A stretch of 12,311 bases of DNA, taken from assembly GCA_900763965.1 (NCBI GenBank), contig CAAFMG010000119.1, positions 1 to 12,311 on the forward strand, read 5' to 3'. A program made the position numbers and the translations under genes. The notes beneath the pieces were generated by a model. The model had not been told where the DNA came from. It ran no database searches and was given only the letters and a program-made list of their open reading frames with translations. Shown in pieces: positions 6,558 through 12,311 of the stretch. The stretch comes from an uncultured Oscillospiraceae bacterium. GTDB taxonomy: Bacteria; Bacillota; Clostridia; Oscillospirales; Oscillospiraceae. Position 1 is the first letter of the stretch; every line of letters starts with the position of its first letter.

Positions 6558-8639
6558 TTATTCCACGCCCCGCAGGTACAGACCTCTGGTGCAGGCACCG
6601 GGATCAAAGGGCTGAGGCTCCAGATAATCGGCGAGAATTCTGTCAACCTCTCTGGCATTTTCGGTGGTGAAGTACAGCCGAACGGCCCACAGGCCCAGCT
6701 TTGCCAGGTCGTTCTGGCGATCCAGCCAGCTGAGCTTTTTGCCGTTGAGCAGCACGCTGCGGCAGGTGCCGCAGTCCTTGATCACCGGGAATTCTGCACC
6801 GGTTTTGTCGGTGAGCTTGGCGGCGCTGTTCTGGCAGCTGCATTCGCCGGTACGGTTTTTCATCAGGCAGTGTTCGGTGACCATCAGGGGCAGGCGGCCG
6901 TAGACGATCAGCTCGGTGTTCACCGCCTTGCTCAGATCCCGGATCTGGGCAAGGGTCATTTCAAAGCTGGCGGTGGCGGAGGTCAGCTCCAGCTTCCGCA
7001 GCACCTCCATGGAGGCGGAGTTGAAGACGTTCAGACCGAAATCCCCGTGGAGGCGCATCCCGGCTTCCCGGGCAGGCAGCAGCAGGCCCAGGTTGCCCAC
7101 CAGGGCATCCCGGATGCCCATTTCCGCCAGCACCATCATATCGTGCTGGAGCTTGGGAATCTCGCCATCGTGGACGATCCGGGGAAGGACGATGCCCACC
7201 CGGCCCCGGCGGGCCATGGTCTGCATCAGCTTCTGATCGGTCATCAGCAGGTGAATGGGGATGTAGAGCATGGTGGATTCGGTGTTCACCAGCTTGGCAG
7301 TCAGCTGCTCCCGGCTGGTGATCTGGATGGTCAGACCGGGAACGCCCCGCTGCCCCTTGTAGTGGGGAATGGACTCAGCCTTCCGGGTGGGATGATCCTC
7401 CCGTCTGGCCCGCAGAACCGTCAGCTGGTTCAGGGCATCCCGGCGCATGGCGTTGATGGCGGCGGCGGAGATGATCAGACCCGGATCCACCCGGGTGCGC
7501 ACCTCCACGCAGCGGTAAGGCGTACCGCCGGTTTTGGCGATCCGCTGCGCCAGGGCAGCGCCGGTGAGGGGAACATTCCGGGCAAGCTCCGGCACAGGGC
7601 CGTCCACCCGGCAGCTGCGCCCTTCCGGATCGGTGACGGTCAAATAGCTTCCGTCCACACTCACCACACCCCGGAAAGCCACGTCCACCAGAGGGGTCTC
7701 CCCTGCCTCGTAGGAATTCCGGGCAGCCTGGAGCCACTGAGGGTCATCGTGGGTATCCTCCCGGATGCCGAACATTTTGCGGTTGACCCGGTGGGTGTAG
7801 TATCCGTCGGTAAAGCCCTGACGGTTGAAAGCAGTCATCAGGGCATCCATCATGCTGTCCGTGACCTGGGCCTCGTCCAGGGCCTTGCGGTAGACGGCGG
7901 TGACGGTGGCCACATATTCCGGCCGCTTCATCCGGCCTTCCAGCTTGATGGAGGCCACGCCCATTTCCTCCAGCTCCTGCAAATAGTGGACAAGACAGTT
8001 GTCCTTCAGGCTCAGGGGGTATTTTTCCTCCCAATGGTGGTAGCCGTAGCTCTGACGGCAGGGCTGGGCACAGCGGCCCCGGTTGCCGGAGCGGCCGCCG
8101 ATCATGGCGGACATATAGCACTGGCCGGAGTAGCACATACACAATGCGCCGTGGGCAAAGACCTCGATCTCAATGGGAGAGTGGGCGCAGATGTACTGAA
8201 TCTCCTCCCGGCTCAGCTCCCGGCTCAGCACCACCCGCTTCATGCCCATGGCGGCGCACAGCTGCACCCCGGGCAGGGAGTGAATGGTCATCTGGGTGGA
8301 GCCGTGAATGGCAATGTGGGGTGCGATCTGGCGGCACAGCTGGGCAACTCCCAGATCCTGGACAATGAAAGCATCCACGCAGCACAAAGCGGCGTGGCGG
8401 ATCATTTCCGTCAGGTCATTCATTTCCCGGTCGGTGACCAGGGTGTTCAGGGTCAGGTGGACATCCACCCCCCGGATGTGGCAGTATTTCACTGCATCTT
8501 TCAAGGTCTGAAGGGTGAAGTTCTTTGCACTCTGCCTGGCATTGAACATTCCGCACCCCAGATAAACGGCGTTGGCACCATTTTGCACTGCGGCCCGCAG
8601 GGCATCCATGGAACCGGCCGGAGCCAGCAATTCAATCAT
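6558..8639 (-). CDS. U32 family protein with DUF3656-type middle, RlhA/TrhP-like
   Basis: Proteins of this family were first called peptidases. Better characterised members (RlhA, TrhP) are Fe-S proteins that hydroxylate a base in 23S rRNA or the wobble uridine of tRNAs, using prephenate-derived chemistry. The 693-residue protein starts LLAPAGSMDAL like other members and carries the U32 signature at 159-177 (E159-x-F ... G164-A-L-C167 ... C174-x-M-S177). C167, C174, C190 and C194 correspond to the cluster-binding cysteines. KLEGRMKRPEYV (232-243) is also conserved. A DUF3656-like region follows at about 370-490. The C-terminal part has a second cysteine group (C591, C600, C602, C623, C626). 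It is the first gene of the operon, with GGAG seven bases before the ATG. Whether it acts on rRNA, tRNA or something else cannot be decided from sequence. Confidence 0.9.
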   Translation of the reverse strand: MIELLAPAGSMDALRAAVQNGANAVYLGCGMFNARQSAKNFTLQTLKDAVKYCHIRGVDVHLTLNTLVTDREMNDLTEMIRHAALCCVDAFIVQDLGVAQLCRQIAPHIAIHGSTQMTIHSLPGVQLCAAMGMKRVVLSRELSREEIQYICAHSPIEIEVFAHGALCMCYSGQCYMSAMIGGRSGNRGRCAQPCRQSYGYHHWEEKYPLSLKDNCLVHYLQELEEMGVASIKLEGRMKRPEYVATVTAVYRKALDEAQVTDSMMDALMTAFNRQGFTDGYYTHRVNRKMFGIREDTHDDPQWLQAARNSYEAGETPLVDVAFRGVVSVDGSYLTVTDPEGRSCRVDGPVPELARNVPLTGAALAQRIAKTGGTPYRCVEVRTRVDPGLIISAAAINAMRRDALNQLTVLRARREDHPTRKAESIPHYKGQRGVPGLTIQITSREQLTAKLVNTESTMLYIPIHLLMTDQKLMQTMARRGRVGIVLPRIVHDGEIPKLQHDMMVLAEMGIRDALVGNLGLLLPAREAGMRLHGDFGLNVFNSASMEVLRKLELTSATASFEMTLAQIRDLSKAVNTELIVYGRLPLMVTEHCLMKNRTGECSCQNSAAKLTDKTGAEFPVIKDCGTCRSVLLNGKKLSWLDRQNDLAKLGLWAVRLYFTTENAREVDRILADYLEPQPFDPGACTRGLYLRGVE

Positions 8640-8670
8640 ATTCTTTCTCCATTATGGTATACTTGCAAAC

Positions 8671-8679
8671 ATTATATCA
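8671..8679 (-). promoter_or_regulatory. Extended -10 promoter of the U32-maf-mreCD-mrdA operon
   Basis: On the minus strand TGATATAAT provides an extended -10 (TATAAT at 8671-8676 with TGA before it), 31 bases upstream of the ATG. No good -35 hexamer is seen at 16-18 bases, which is usual for extended -10 promoters. The same nine bases form the -10 of the nrdR promoter. Confidence 0.6.
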
Positions 8680-8777
8680 CACCCCACCGAAAACTTCCAC
8701 CCTTTGCCCAACAATTCACGAATATTTCATAGGGTTGTCACGGTTTTCCTCTCCCAAGGGGGGCGAAGTTCCAACAC

Positions 8778-8806
8778 TTGCATAAAAGCGGGATATATGT
8801 TACCAT
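8778..8806 (+). promoter_or_regulatory. Probable promoter of the GtrII-like gene
   Basis: TTGCAT (8778-8783) and TACCAT (8801-8806) are separated by 17 bases, 34 bases before the proposed ATG. The match is moderate. A TATATG overlapping 8793-8798 is an alternative -10. Confidence 0.4.
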
Positions 8807-8840
8807 AAACGGAAGATTCACGGAGAAAAAGGAGAGTTCT

Positions 8841-10361
8841 ATGCCCATGGGTAACCCGAAGGAAACAAAATACCGCCCGCTTTCGCAGGTGTTGGTGATG
8901 ACCCTTGTGTGGGGTCTGGCAGCCCACGGATTTATTTTGACGAACAAGTTTTCCACCAACGATGATATCCGCTACCTGTTCGGCGCAGGTGCGACCATCA
9001 CCTCCGGGCGGTGGTTTTTGGAGGTGGCGGCACGGCTGACCCGGCTGGTGCTGGGAGGACCCCTGTGCAGCAGTCCCCTGTTTTGCGGACTGATTTCCCT
9101 GCTGCTTCTGGGACTGAGCCTGTGGATGCTGTTTGACCTGTTTGATATTTCGGATTTTTGGGTCAGAATCCTGCTGACCGGGGCGGCGGTGGCTTCCCCC
9201 AGCATGGCAGGGCTGCTCGGCTATCTGTTTACCGCCCCCTTTTATATGCTGGCACTTGCCCTTTGCGTGGCAGGCGCATGGCTGATCTGCCGTCGGCACA
9301 CCCTCCTTTGGACGGCGGTGGGCGTTGGGTGCATCGCCTGCGGCATCGGCATCTATCAGGCGTATCTGCCGGTGGTGCTGTGTATCCTGCTGGTGAATTT
9401 TATTCGGTGGATTGTGTCGGAACAGGAGATTACCCCCAAAAAGGCGTTGGGGCAGGTGCTTTTCTATTGCGGCGCAAGTGCTGGCTTCATGGGGGTGTAC
9501 TTTCTGGCATCCAAGGTCTGCCTTGCCGTCACCGGGGGAAATCTGACGGACTACAACGGCATTTCTCAGGTGTGGGACAAGAGCCTGCGTTTCTATCTGA
9601 ACCGGGCGGTGTACGCCATGGGGCTGATGCTGCATCCCGGACAGACCGGGATGTATCCCTTCCGCACGGAGCTGGTGTATTACGGAATTCTGGCACTGAC
9701 GGTAGGATACGCCCTGTATCTGCTGGCGGATACCTTCCGCCGGGATGCCTGCCGGGGGTGGTTCTTGCTGGCGGCACTGGCGGCGTGGCCCTTGGGGATG
9801 AATTTCATCTATGTGATGTGCAGTGAGCATGTTCATGCTTTGATGCTTTACGCCCACGCCATTCTGCCGATGCTGCTGATGTGTCTGGCAAAGGCGTGTC
9901 CCAAGCTGCCGGGACGCAGGGCGGCGGCGGTACTGCTGGCACTGCTGTGCGTGGGGTATGTGCGCTATGACAATTACTGCTATACCCGGTTTGCCTTCTT
10001 TCAGCAGCGCAGTACCAACTATCTGAATCGGTTTGTCAGCCGGATTGAAAGCGTTCCGGGCTATGACGAAACCATGCCCGTGGCGTATATCGGAGAAAAG
10101 ATCCCCATTGCCCAGACCTTCCGGGAAATCCCCGGCTTTGCCGAAGCCGGTCTGATGCCCCTGACGGACTATCAGGCGATCATCGACGACTGGGATTGGC
10201 GCATTTATCTGGACTACTGGTGCGGCTTTGCCCCGGAGGAGGTTGACCCGGCGGCTTTTTGGGATAACCCCCAAGTAAAAGCTATGCCCCCCTACCCCGC
10301 CGCCGGCTCGGTGTGCATCATCGACGGCACAGTGGTCGTGAAGCTGGATGCGGCAGAATAA
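8841..10361 (+). CDS. GtrII-family membrane glucosyltransferase-like protein
   Basis: The product (506 residues from the ATG at 8841) has about ten hydrophobic segments and an extracytoplasmic C-terminal domain of about 120 residues. GtrII-type proteins move glucose from an undecaprenyl-phosphate carrier to surface glycans outside the membrane. The family pattern is seen in the first loop: FSTNDDIRYLFGAG (37-50) with adjacent acidic residues D41-D42, then TSGRWFLE (54-61), and later NLTDYNG. I chose 8841 because AAAGGAGAG lies five bases before it. An in-frame TTG at 8778 would add 21 residues but overlaps the likely promoter. No flippase (GtrA) or dolichyl-phosphate-type synthase (GtrB) is nearby, so its donor would be made elsewhere. 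Acceptor unknown. Confidence 0.75.
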   Translation: MPMGNPKETKYRPLSQVLVMTLVWGLAAHGFILTNKFSTNDDIRYLFGAGATITSGRWFLEVAARLTRLVLGGPLCSSPLFCGLISLLLLGLSLWMLFDLFDISDFWVRILLTGAAVASPSMAGLLGYLFTAPFYMLALALCVAGAWLICRRHTLLWTAVGVGCIACGIGIYQAYLPVVLCILLVNFIRWIVSEQEITPKKALGQVLFYCGASAGFMGVYFLASKVCLAVTGGNLTDYNGISQVWDKSLRFYLNRAVYAMGLMLHPGQTGMYPFRTELVYYGILALTVGYALYLLADTFRRDACRGWFLLAALAAWPLGMNFIYVMCSEHVHALMLYAHAILPMLLMCLAKACPKLPGRRAAAVLLALLCVGYVRYDNYCYTRFAFFQQRSTNYLNRFVSRIESVPGYDETMPVAYIGEKIPIAQTFREIPGFAEAGLMPLTDYQAIIDDWDWRIYLDYWCGFAPEEVDPAAFWDNPQVKAMPPYPAAGSVCIIDGTVVVKLDAAE

Positions 10362-10367
10362 AACAAA

Positions 10368-10405
10368 ACCGAGGAAGCAAACTTCGCAAACTTCGCTTCC
10401 TCGGT
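10368..10405. terminator. Bidirectional terminator between convergent genes
   Basis: ACCGAGGAAGC (10368-10378) pairs exactly with GCTTCCTCGGT (10395-10405). On the plus strand it is followed by ATTTTTC, and on the minus strand by TTTGTTTTATT. It lies between the GtrII-like stop and the flavin reductase stop and can serve both. The loop consists of a 9-base unit, GCAAACTTC, repeated in tandem (10377-10385 and 10386-10394). Confidence 0.88.
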
Positions 10406-10411
10406 ATTTTT

Positions 10412-10882
10412 CTATTTCGGCTTAATGGCCTTGTGGTAATGATCGTAGGTGCAGGAGGGGGTGAGGCTTAGCACCTTGCTTTCGGTAAGCTCGCCGATGA
10501 ACAGGGTGTGGCTGCCAAGATCCTTCTTGTCCACCACCTTGCAGGAAAGAAAGGCGTTGGCGGTTTGGGTCAGATACAGCAGGCCATTTTTGCTTCGGGC
10601 GGTGGGGAAGGAGGGGAATTTGTCCGTATCCCTGCCGGACTGCATCCCAAAGTGGCGGATGACTTCAAAGGGGGTATCCTGGGTGAGAATGCTGACATTG
10701 AAGATGCCGGTTTTCTCAATGATTTCCCGGGTGTAGTTTCCGTTCTGGACGGACACAGCCAGCCGGGTGGGAGCATTTGCCACCTGAATACAGGTGTTGC
10801 AGATGCAGCCGTTGTCCTTTTCTCCTTTGGCAGTCAGAAGGAATAAGCCGTAGCTTAAATTCCGTGTAACCGCCGGGTCAAT
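10412..10882 (-). CDS. Flavin reductase domain protein, apparent ATT start
   Basis: This is an FMN-binding flavin reductase domain of the type found in high-molecular-weight rubredoxin (Hrb), which passes electrons from NAD(P)H to rubredoxin. Family features run through the whole frame: RNLSYGLFLLTAK, KDNGCICNT, FGMQSGRDTDKF, LSCKVVDKKDLGSHTLFIGE and a C-terminal TYDHYHKAIKPK. The first two lie upstream of the first ordinary start codon (GTG at 10783). The frame continues upstream with no ATG, GTG or TTG before a TGA near 10920. The best start is ATT at 10880-10882, giving 156 residues beginning (M)DPAVTRNLSYGLF, with GGAAG eight bases ahead. It lies 16 bases after the rubrerythrin stop. The domain ends where fused homologues continue into rubredoxin. 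A sequencing error or an ATG-to-ATT mutation are alternatives to a real ATT start. Confidence 0.8.
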   Translation of the reverse strand: MDPAVTRNLSYGLFLLTAKGEKDNGCICNTCIQVANAPTRLAVSVQNGNYTREIIEKTGIFNVSILTQDTPFEVIRHFGMQSGRDTDKFPSFPTARSKNGLLYLTQTANAFLSCKVVDKKDLGSHTLFIGELTESKVLSLTPSCTYDHYHKAIKPK

Positions 10883-10898
10883 GGCAGGATCTTCCGAC

Positions 10899-11489
10899 TT
10901 AGCGAAAGTAACGCTCCAGCAGACCCTTCAGAGCCTTGCCGTGGCGGGCCTCGTCACGGGCCATTTCATGGACGGTGTCGTGGATGGCATCCAGGTTGTT
11001 CTTCTTGGCGCACTTGGCCAGATCGAACTTGCCGGCGGTTGCGCCGAACTCGCAGTCCACACGCCATGCCAGGTTGTCCTTGGTGGTAGCCTTCATGTTG
11101 GGCTCCAGATCCTCGCCCAGCAGCTCTGCGAACTTGGCAGCATGCTCAGCCTCTTCGTAGGCTGCCTTCTCCCAGTACAGGCCGATTTCGGGGTAGCCTT
11201 CCCGATGGGCAATGCGGGCCATGCACAGGTACATACCCACCTCGCTGCACTCGCCCTGGAAGTTGGCCATCAGCTGCTCAAAGATATACTTCTTGTCCTC
11301 CTCGGAGATGTCGGGGTTGTTCTTAACGGTCTTGGCGTAGATGCCGTACTCATGCTCGGCAGCCAGCTTGCCCTCTTCCATCACCTTGAACTTGGAGCCG
11401 GGAACATGGCAGACGGGGCAGACAAAACCTTCGGGAATGGACTCGCCTTCATAGACATAACCACAGACGGGGCAGACAAACTTCTTCAT
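10899..11489 (-). CDS. Reverse (rubredoxin-first) rubrerythrin
   Basis: Reverse rubrerythrins are cytoplasmic peroxidases of anaerobes that reduce hydrogen peroxide to water with electrons arriving through their rubredoxin iron site. The 196-residue protein starts with the rubredoxin domain: CPVCGY (C6, C9) and CPVCHVPGSKF (C24, C27). The ferritin-like four-helix domain (about 45-196) carries the diiron ligands: E80 in FQGECSE, the E113-A-E-H116 ExxH motif, E147, and the second ExxH at E180-A-R-H183. This domain order is reversed compared with classical rubrerythrin. The start is an ATG with GGAGG eight bases upstream. It follows the perR-like gene by 44 bases and precedes the flavin reductase, so it is the effector of a peroxide-response operon. 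The peroxidase role is taken from the family. Confidence 0.95.
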   Translation of the reverse strand: MKKFVCPVCGYVYEGESIPEGFVCPVCHVPGSKFKVMEEGKLAAEHEYGIYAKTVKNNPDISEEDKKYIFEQLMANFQGECSEVGMYLCMARIAHREGYPEIGLYWEKAAYEEAEHAAKFAELLGEDLEPNMKATTKDNLAWRVDCEFGATAGKFDLAKCAKKNNLDAIHDTVHEMARDEARHGKALKGLLERYFR

Positions 11490-11533
11490 AATAAAATCCT
11501 CCAGTTATAATAATATTGATATTTTTCCGGGAA

Positions 11534-11944
11534 TTATGCTTCTTTTTGTTGGTTCAGACAGGATTGGCAGGTGCCGTAAAACATCAGCTGGCAGAAGTCC
11601 ACCTGTCCGCCCAGATGCTCTGCCGCCTGATGGCACAGGATCTGGGGTGCATCCATCTGGTGAAGATCCACCAGAGCGCTGCATTGGGTGCATACGAAAT
11701 GCACATGGGGTTTGGGATTGCCGTCAAACCGTTCGATCCCGTTCACCGTGCCCAGGCTTTGGATCAGGCCCTGACGCTTGAAGCGGGCGAGACTGCGGTA
11801 GACCGTTGCCAGGGAGATGTCGGAATGCTCCTGCTGGAGCATTGCCAGCACCATCTCTGCCGAGGGATGCCGGTCTGTGTTCCGCAGACAGGAAAGAATG
11901 GCGGCCTGCTTATGGGATTGCCGGGTTTCTTTTCCCATGGACAC
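11534..11944 (-). CDS. perR: PerR-like Fur-family metalloregulator
   Basis: This is a Fur-superfamily repressor, probably a peroxide sensor that loses DNA binding when its iron-site histidines are oxidised. The 136 residues comprise a winged-helix DNA-binding half, with ISLATVYRSLARF (43-55) as recognition region, and a dimerisation half. Residues match PerR ligand positions: H26 (in HPSAE), D74 (in RFD), H80 and H82, and D93 in LVDLH. At that last position Fur proteins usually have Glu, and Asp favours PerR. Structural zinc cysteines are C85/C88 and C126/C129. The ATG at 11944 follows AGGAGGTG closely. It leads an operon with rubrerythrin, the classic PerR target in clostridia. A Fur or Zur identity is not excluded, because the upstream palindromes look more Fur-like than the Bacillus PerR box. 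Confidence 0.88.
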   Translation of the reverse strand: MSMGKETRQSHKQAAILSCLRNTDRHPSAEMVLAMLQQEHSDISLATVYRSLARFKRQGLIQSLGTVNGIERFDGNPKPHVHFVCTQCSALVDLHQMDAPQILCHQAAEHLGGQVDFCQLMFYGTCQSCLNQQKEA

Positions 11945-11960
11945 CTCCTGACTTTTATTT

Positions 11961-11979
11961 GCGAATGATTTTCATTTGC
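11961..11979. promoter_or_regulatory. Fur-box-like operator 1
   Basis: GCGAATGATTTTCATTTGC is an inverted repeat with a three-base centre, and the palindrome extends two bases each side (TT...AA, 11959-11981) with one mismatched pair. It agrees with about 13 of 19 positions of the classical Fur box. It lies between the -10 region and the ribosome binding site of the perR-like gene, where a bound repressor would block transcription. Confidence 0.7.
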
Positions 11980-11982
11980 AAG

Positions 11983-12014
11983 ATTATACTAACACAGAGA
12001 TCCCGGTTTGTCAA
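11983..12014 (-). promoter_or_regulatory. Promoter of the perR-rubrerythrin-flavin reductase operon
   Basis: On the minus strand a perfect -35 TTGACA occupies 12009-12014. A TAGTAT at 11986-11991 is at the ideal 17-base spacing. A perfect TATAAT at 11983-11988 overlaps it but would give a 20-base spacer. The -10 region is about 40 bases before the start codon, and the promoter is bracketed by the two Fur-like palindromes. Confidence 0.65.
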
Positions 12015-12017
12015 GAA

Positions 12018-12036
12018 GAAAATGAGAATCGTTTGC
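12018..12036. promoter_or_regulatory. Fur-box-like operator 2
   Basis: GAAAATGAGAATCGTTTGC is an imperfect inverted repeat around GAA (12026-12028). It matches about 14 of 19 positions of the Fur box and shares the ATGAnnnTC-TTTGC pattern with operator 1. It sits three bases upstream of the -35, with its centre 57 bases from the centre of operator 1. Confidence 0.6.
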
Positions 12037-12144
12037 AAAATATTTTCTGATTTGAAAAGGTCATCAAACGATGCCTCCCCTCCCTTTCAGGATACCACTT
12101 TCGGCGCCTGGGTGCAAGGGAAACTCTGAATAAATCGTCTGCGG

Positions 12145-12311
12145 CTGAGCGGCGAATCTTTTGCCCCCAATCTGCGGTTTGAAAAATGGGAAATATAGCG
12201 CAGCCGTTGCCAGCGCAAGCTGGCTTACGGATGCGGCATACTCCTTGCGAGTACATACAGTATTCCCTCATTTTCCAAACCTTGCCTGGAAGCAAAATCT
12301 TTCGCCGTCAG
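12145..12311. repeat. Long imperfect palindromic element at the window edge
   Basis: Three nested blocks pair. Bases 12145-12164 pair with 12292-12311 (CTGA-CGGCGAA-TTTTGC common core). Bases 12177-12195 pair with 12261-12280 (GTTTG-AAAATG-GG-AATA core). Bases 12199-12214 pair with 12219-12235, closing on a GCAA tetraloop. A side hairpin, TACTC/GAGTA (12239-12253), lies between the apex and the right arm. The arms differ by substitutions and single-base gaps, as expected for an old inverted repeat. The 94-codon frame across it (12011-12295, minus) has no sign of being a protein. It is likely a non-autonomous mobile repeat or a structured RNA, and it may continue past the window. The roughly 80 bases before it (12040-12125) hold nothing I recognise. 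Confidence 0.65.

Noticed and set aside
6870..8732. A 620-codon plus-strand frame opposite the U32 gene
   Set aside because: Antisense shadow of a clear family member; its composition (Gly/His/Gln rich) is typical of such shadows.
8778..8840. TTG start extending the GtrII-like protein by 21 residues
   Set aside because: The ATG at 8841 has AAAGGAGAG at the right distance, and the TTG belongs to a likely -35 hexamer.
8727..10274. A 515-codon minus-strand frame opposite the GtrII-like gene
   Set aside because: The plus-strand frame shows hydrophobic helices, a family motif and a good ribosome binding site; the antisense frame is Gln/His/Arg rich without domains.
12011..12295. A 94-codon minus-strand frame at the right end
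   Set aside because: It covers the perR promoter, operator 2 and most of the palindromic repeat, has no ribosome binding site worth noting, and looks like translated repeat DNA.

Overview
The window looks like a chromosomal segment of a strictly anaerobic, fairly GC-rich Gram-positive bacterium of the Clostridia, most likely Oscillospiraceae/Ruminococcaceae. Supporting this are strong AGGAGG-type ribosome binding sites, NrdR, an MreC/MreD/PBP2 cluster, a clostridial U32-DUF3656 protein, a rubredoxin-first (reverse) rubrerythrin and a PerR-like regulator. No ribosomal RNA or other species-level marker is present, so the family assignment is inference.

Layout. Bases 1-503 hold the last 19 codons of a gene that enters from the left, a short run of direct repeats, and a dense set of inverted repeats including three copies of a CCGCCCCTAC motif; no intact gene is visible there. 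A small membrane-protein gene (504-893, minus) is divergent from nrdR (1031-1486, plus), and nrdR is translationally coupled to an SdpI-like membrane protein (1486-1989). Two back-to-back hairpin terminators (1999-2065) separate this pair from a convergent five-gene minus-strand operon. In transcription order the operon is: U32/RlhA-like protein (8639-6558), maf (6543-5965), mreC (5968-5063), mreD (5053-4292) and the class B PBP2 gene mrdA (4304-2079). All junctions are overlapping or 9-14 bases apart, and an extended -10 promoter lies just upstream of the first gene. The operon joins a translation-associated RNA-modifying enzyme and a nucleotide house-cleaning pyrophosphatase to the lateral-wall elongation machinery.

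Divergent from that operon is a lone GtrII-type membrane glucosyltransferase gene (8841-10361). It converges, across a bidirectional terminator (10368-10405), on a minus-strand peroxide-defence operon: perR-like regulator (11944-11534), reverse rubrerythrin (11489-10899) and a flavin reductase domain protein (10882-10412). The flavin reductase has no usual start codon at its family-expected start; the best candidate is ATT. Its promoter has a perfect TTGACA -35 and is bracketed by two related Fur-box-like palindromes, suggesting autoregulated, metal/peroxide-controlled expression. The flavin reductase ends where related fused proteins continue into a rubredoxin domain, and a rubredoxin domain begins the neighbouring rubrerythrin. 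This suggests an electron relay: NAD(P)H, flavoprotein, rubredoxin domain, diiron peroxidase.

The right end (about 12145-12311) is a long imperfect palindrome of three nested paired blocks, with a GCAA-capped apical hairpin and a side hairpin. It resembles a non-coding mobile repeat or a structured RNA element and may run past the window edge. The most novel points are this palindrome, the ATT-start flavin reductase with its split-domain logic, the double operator at perR, and the arginine-rich N-terminal extension on MreD.
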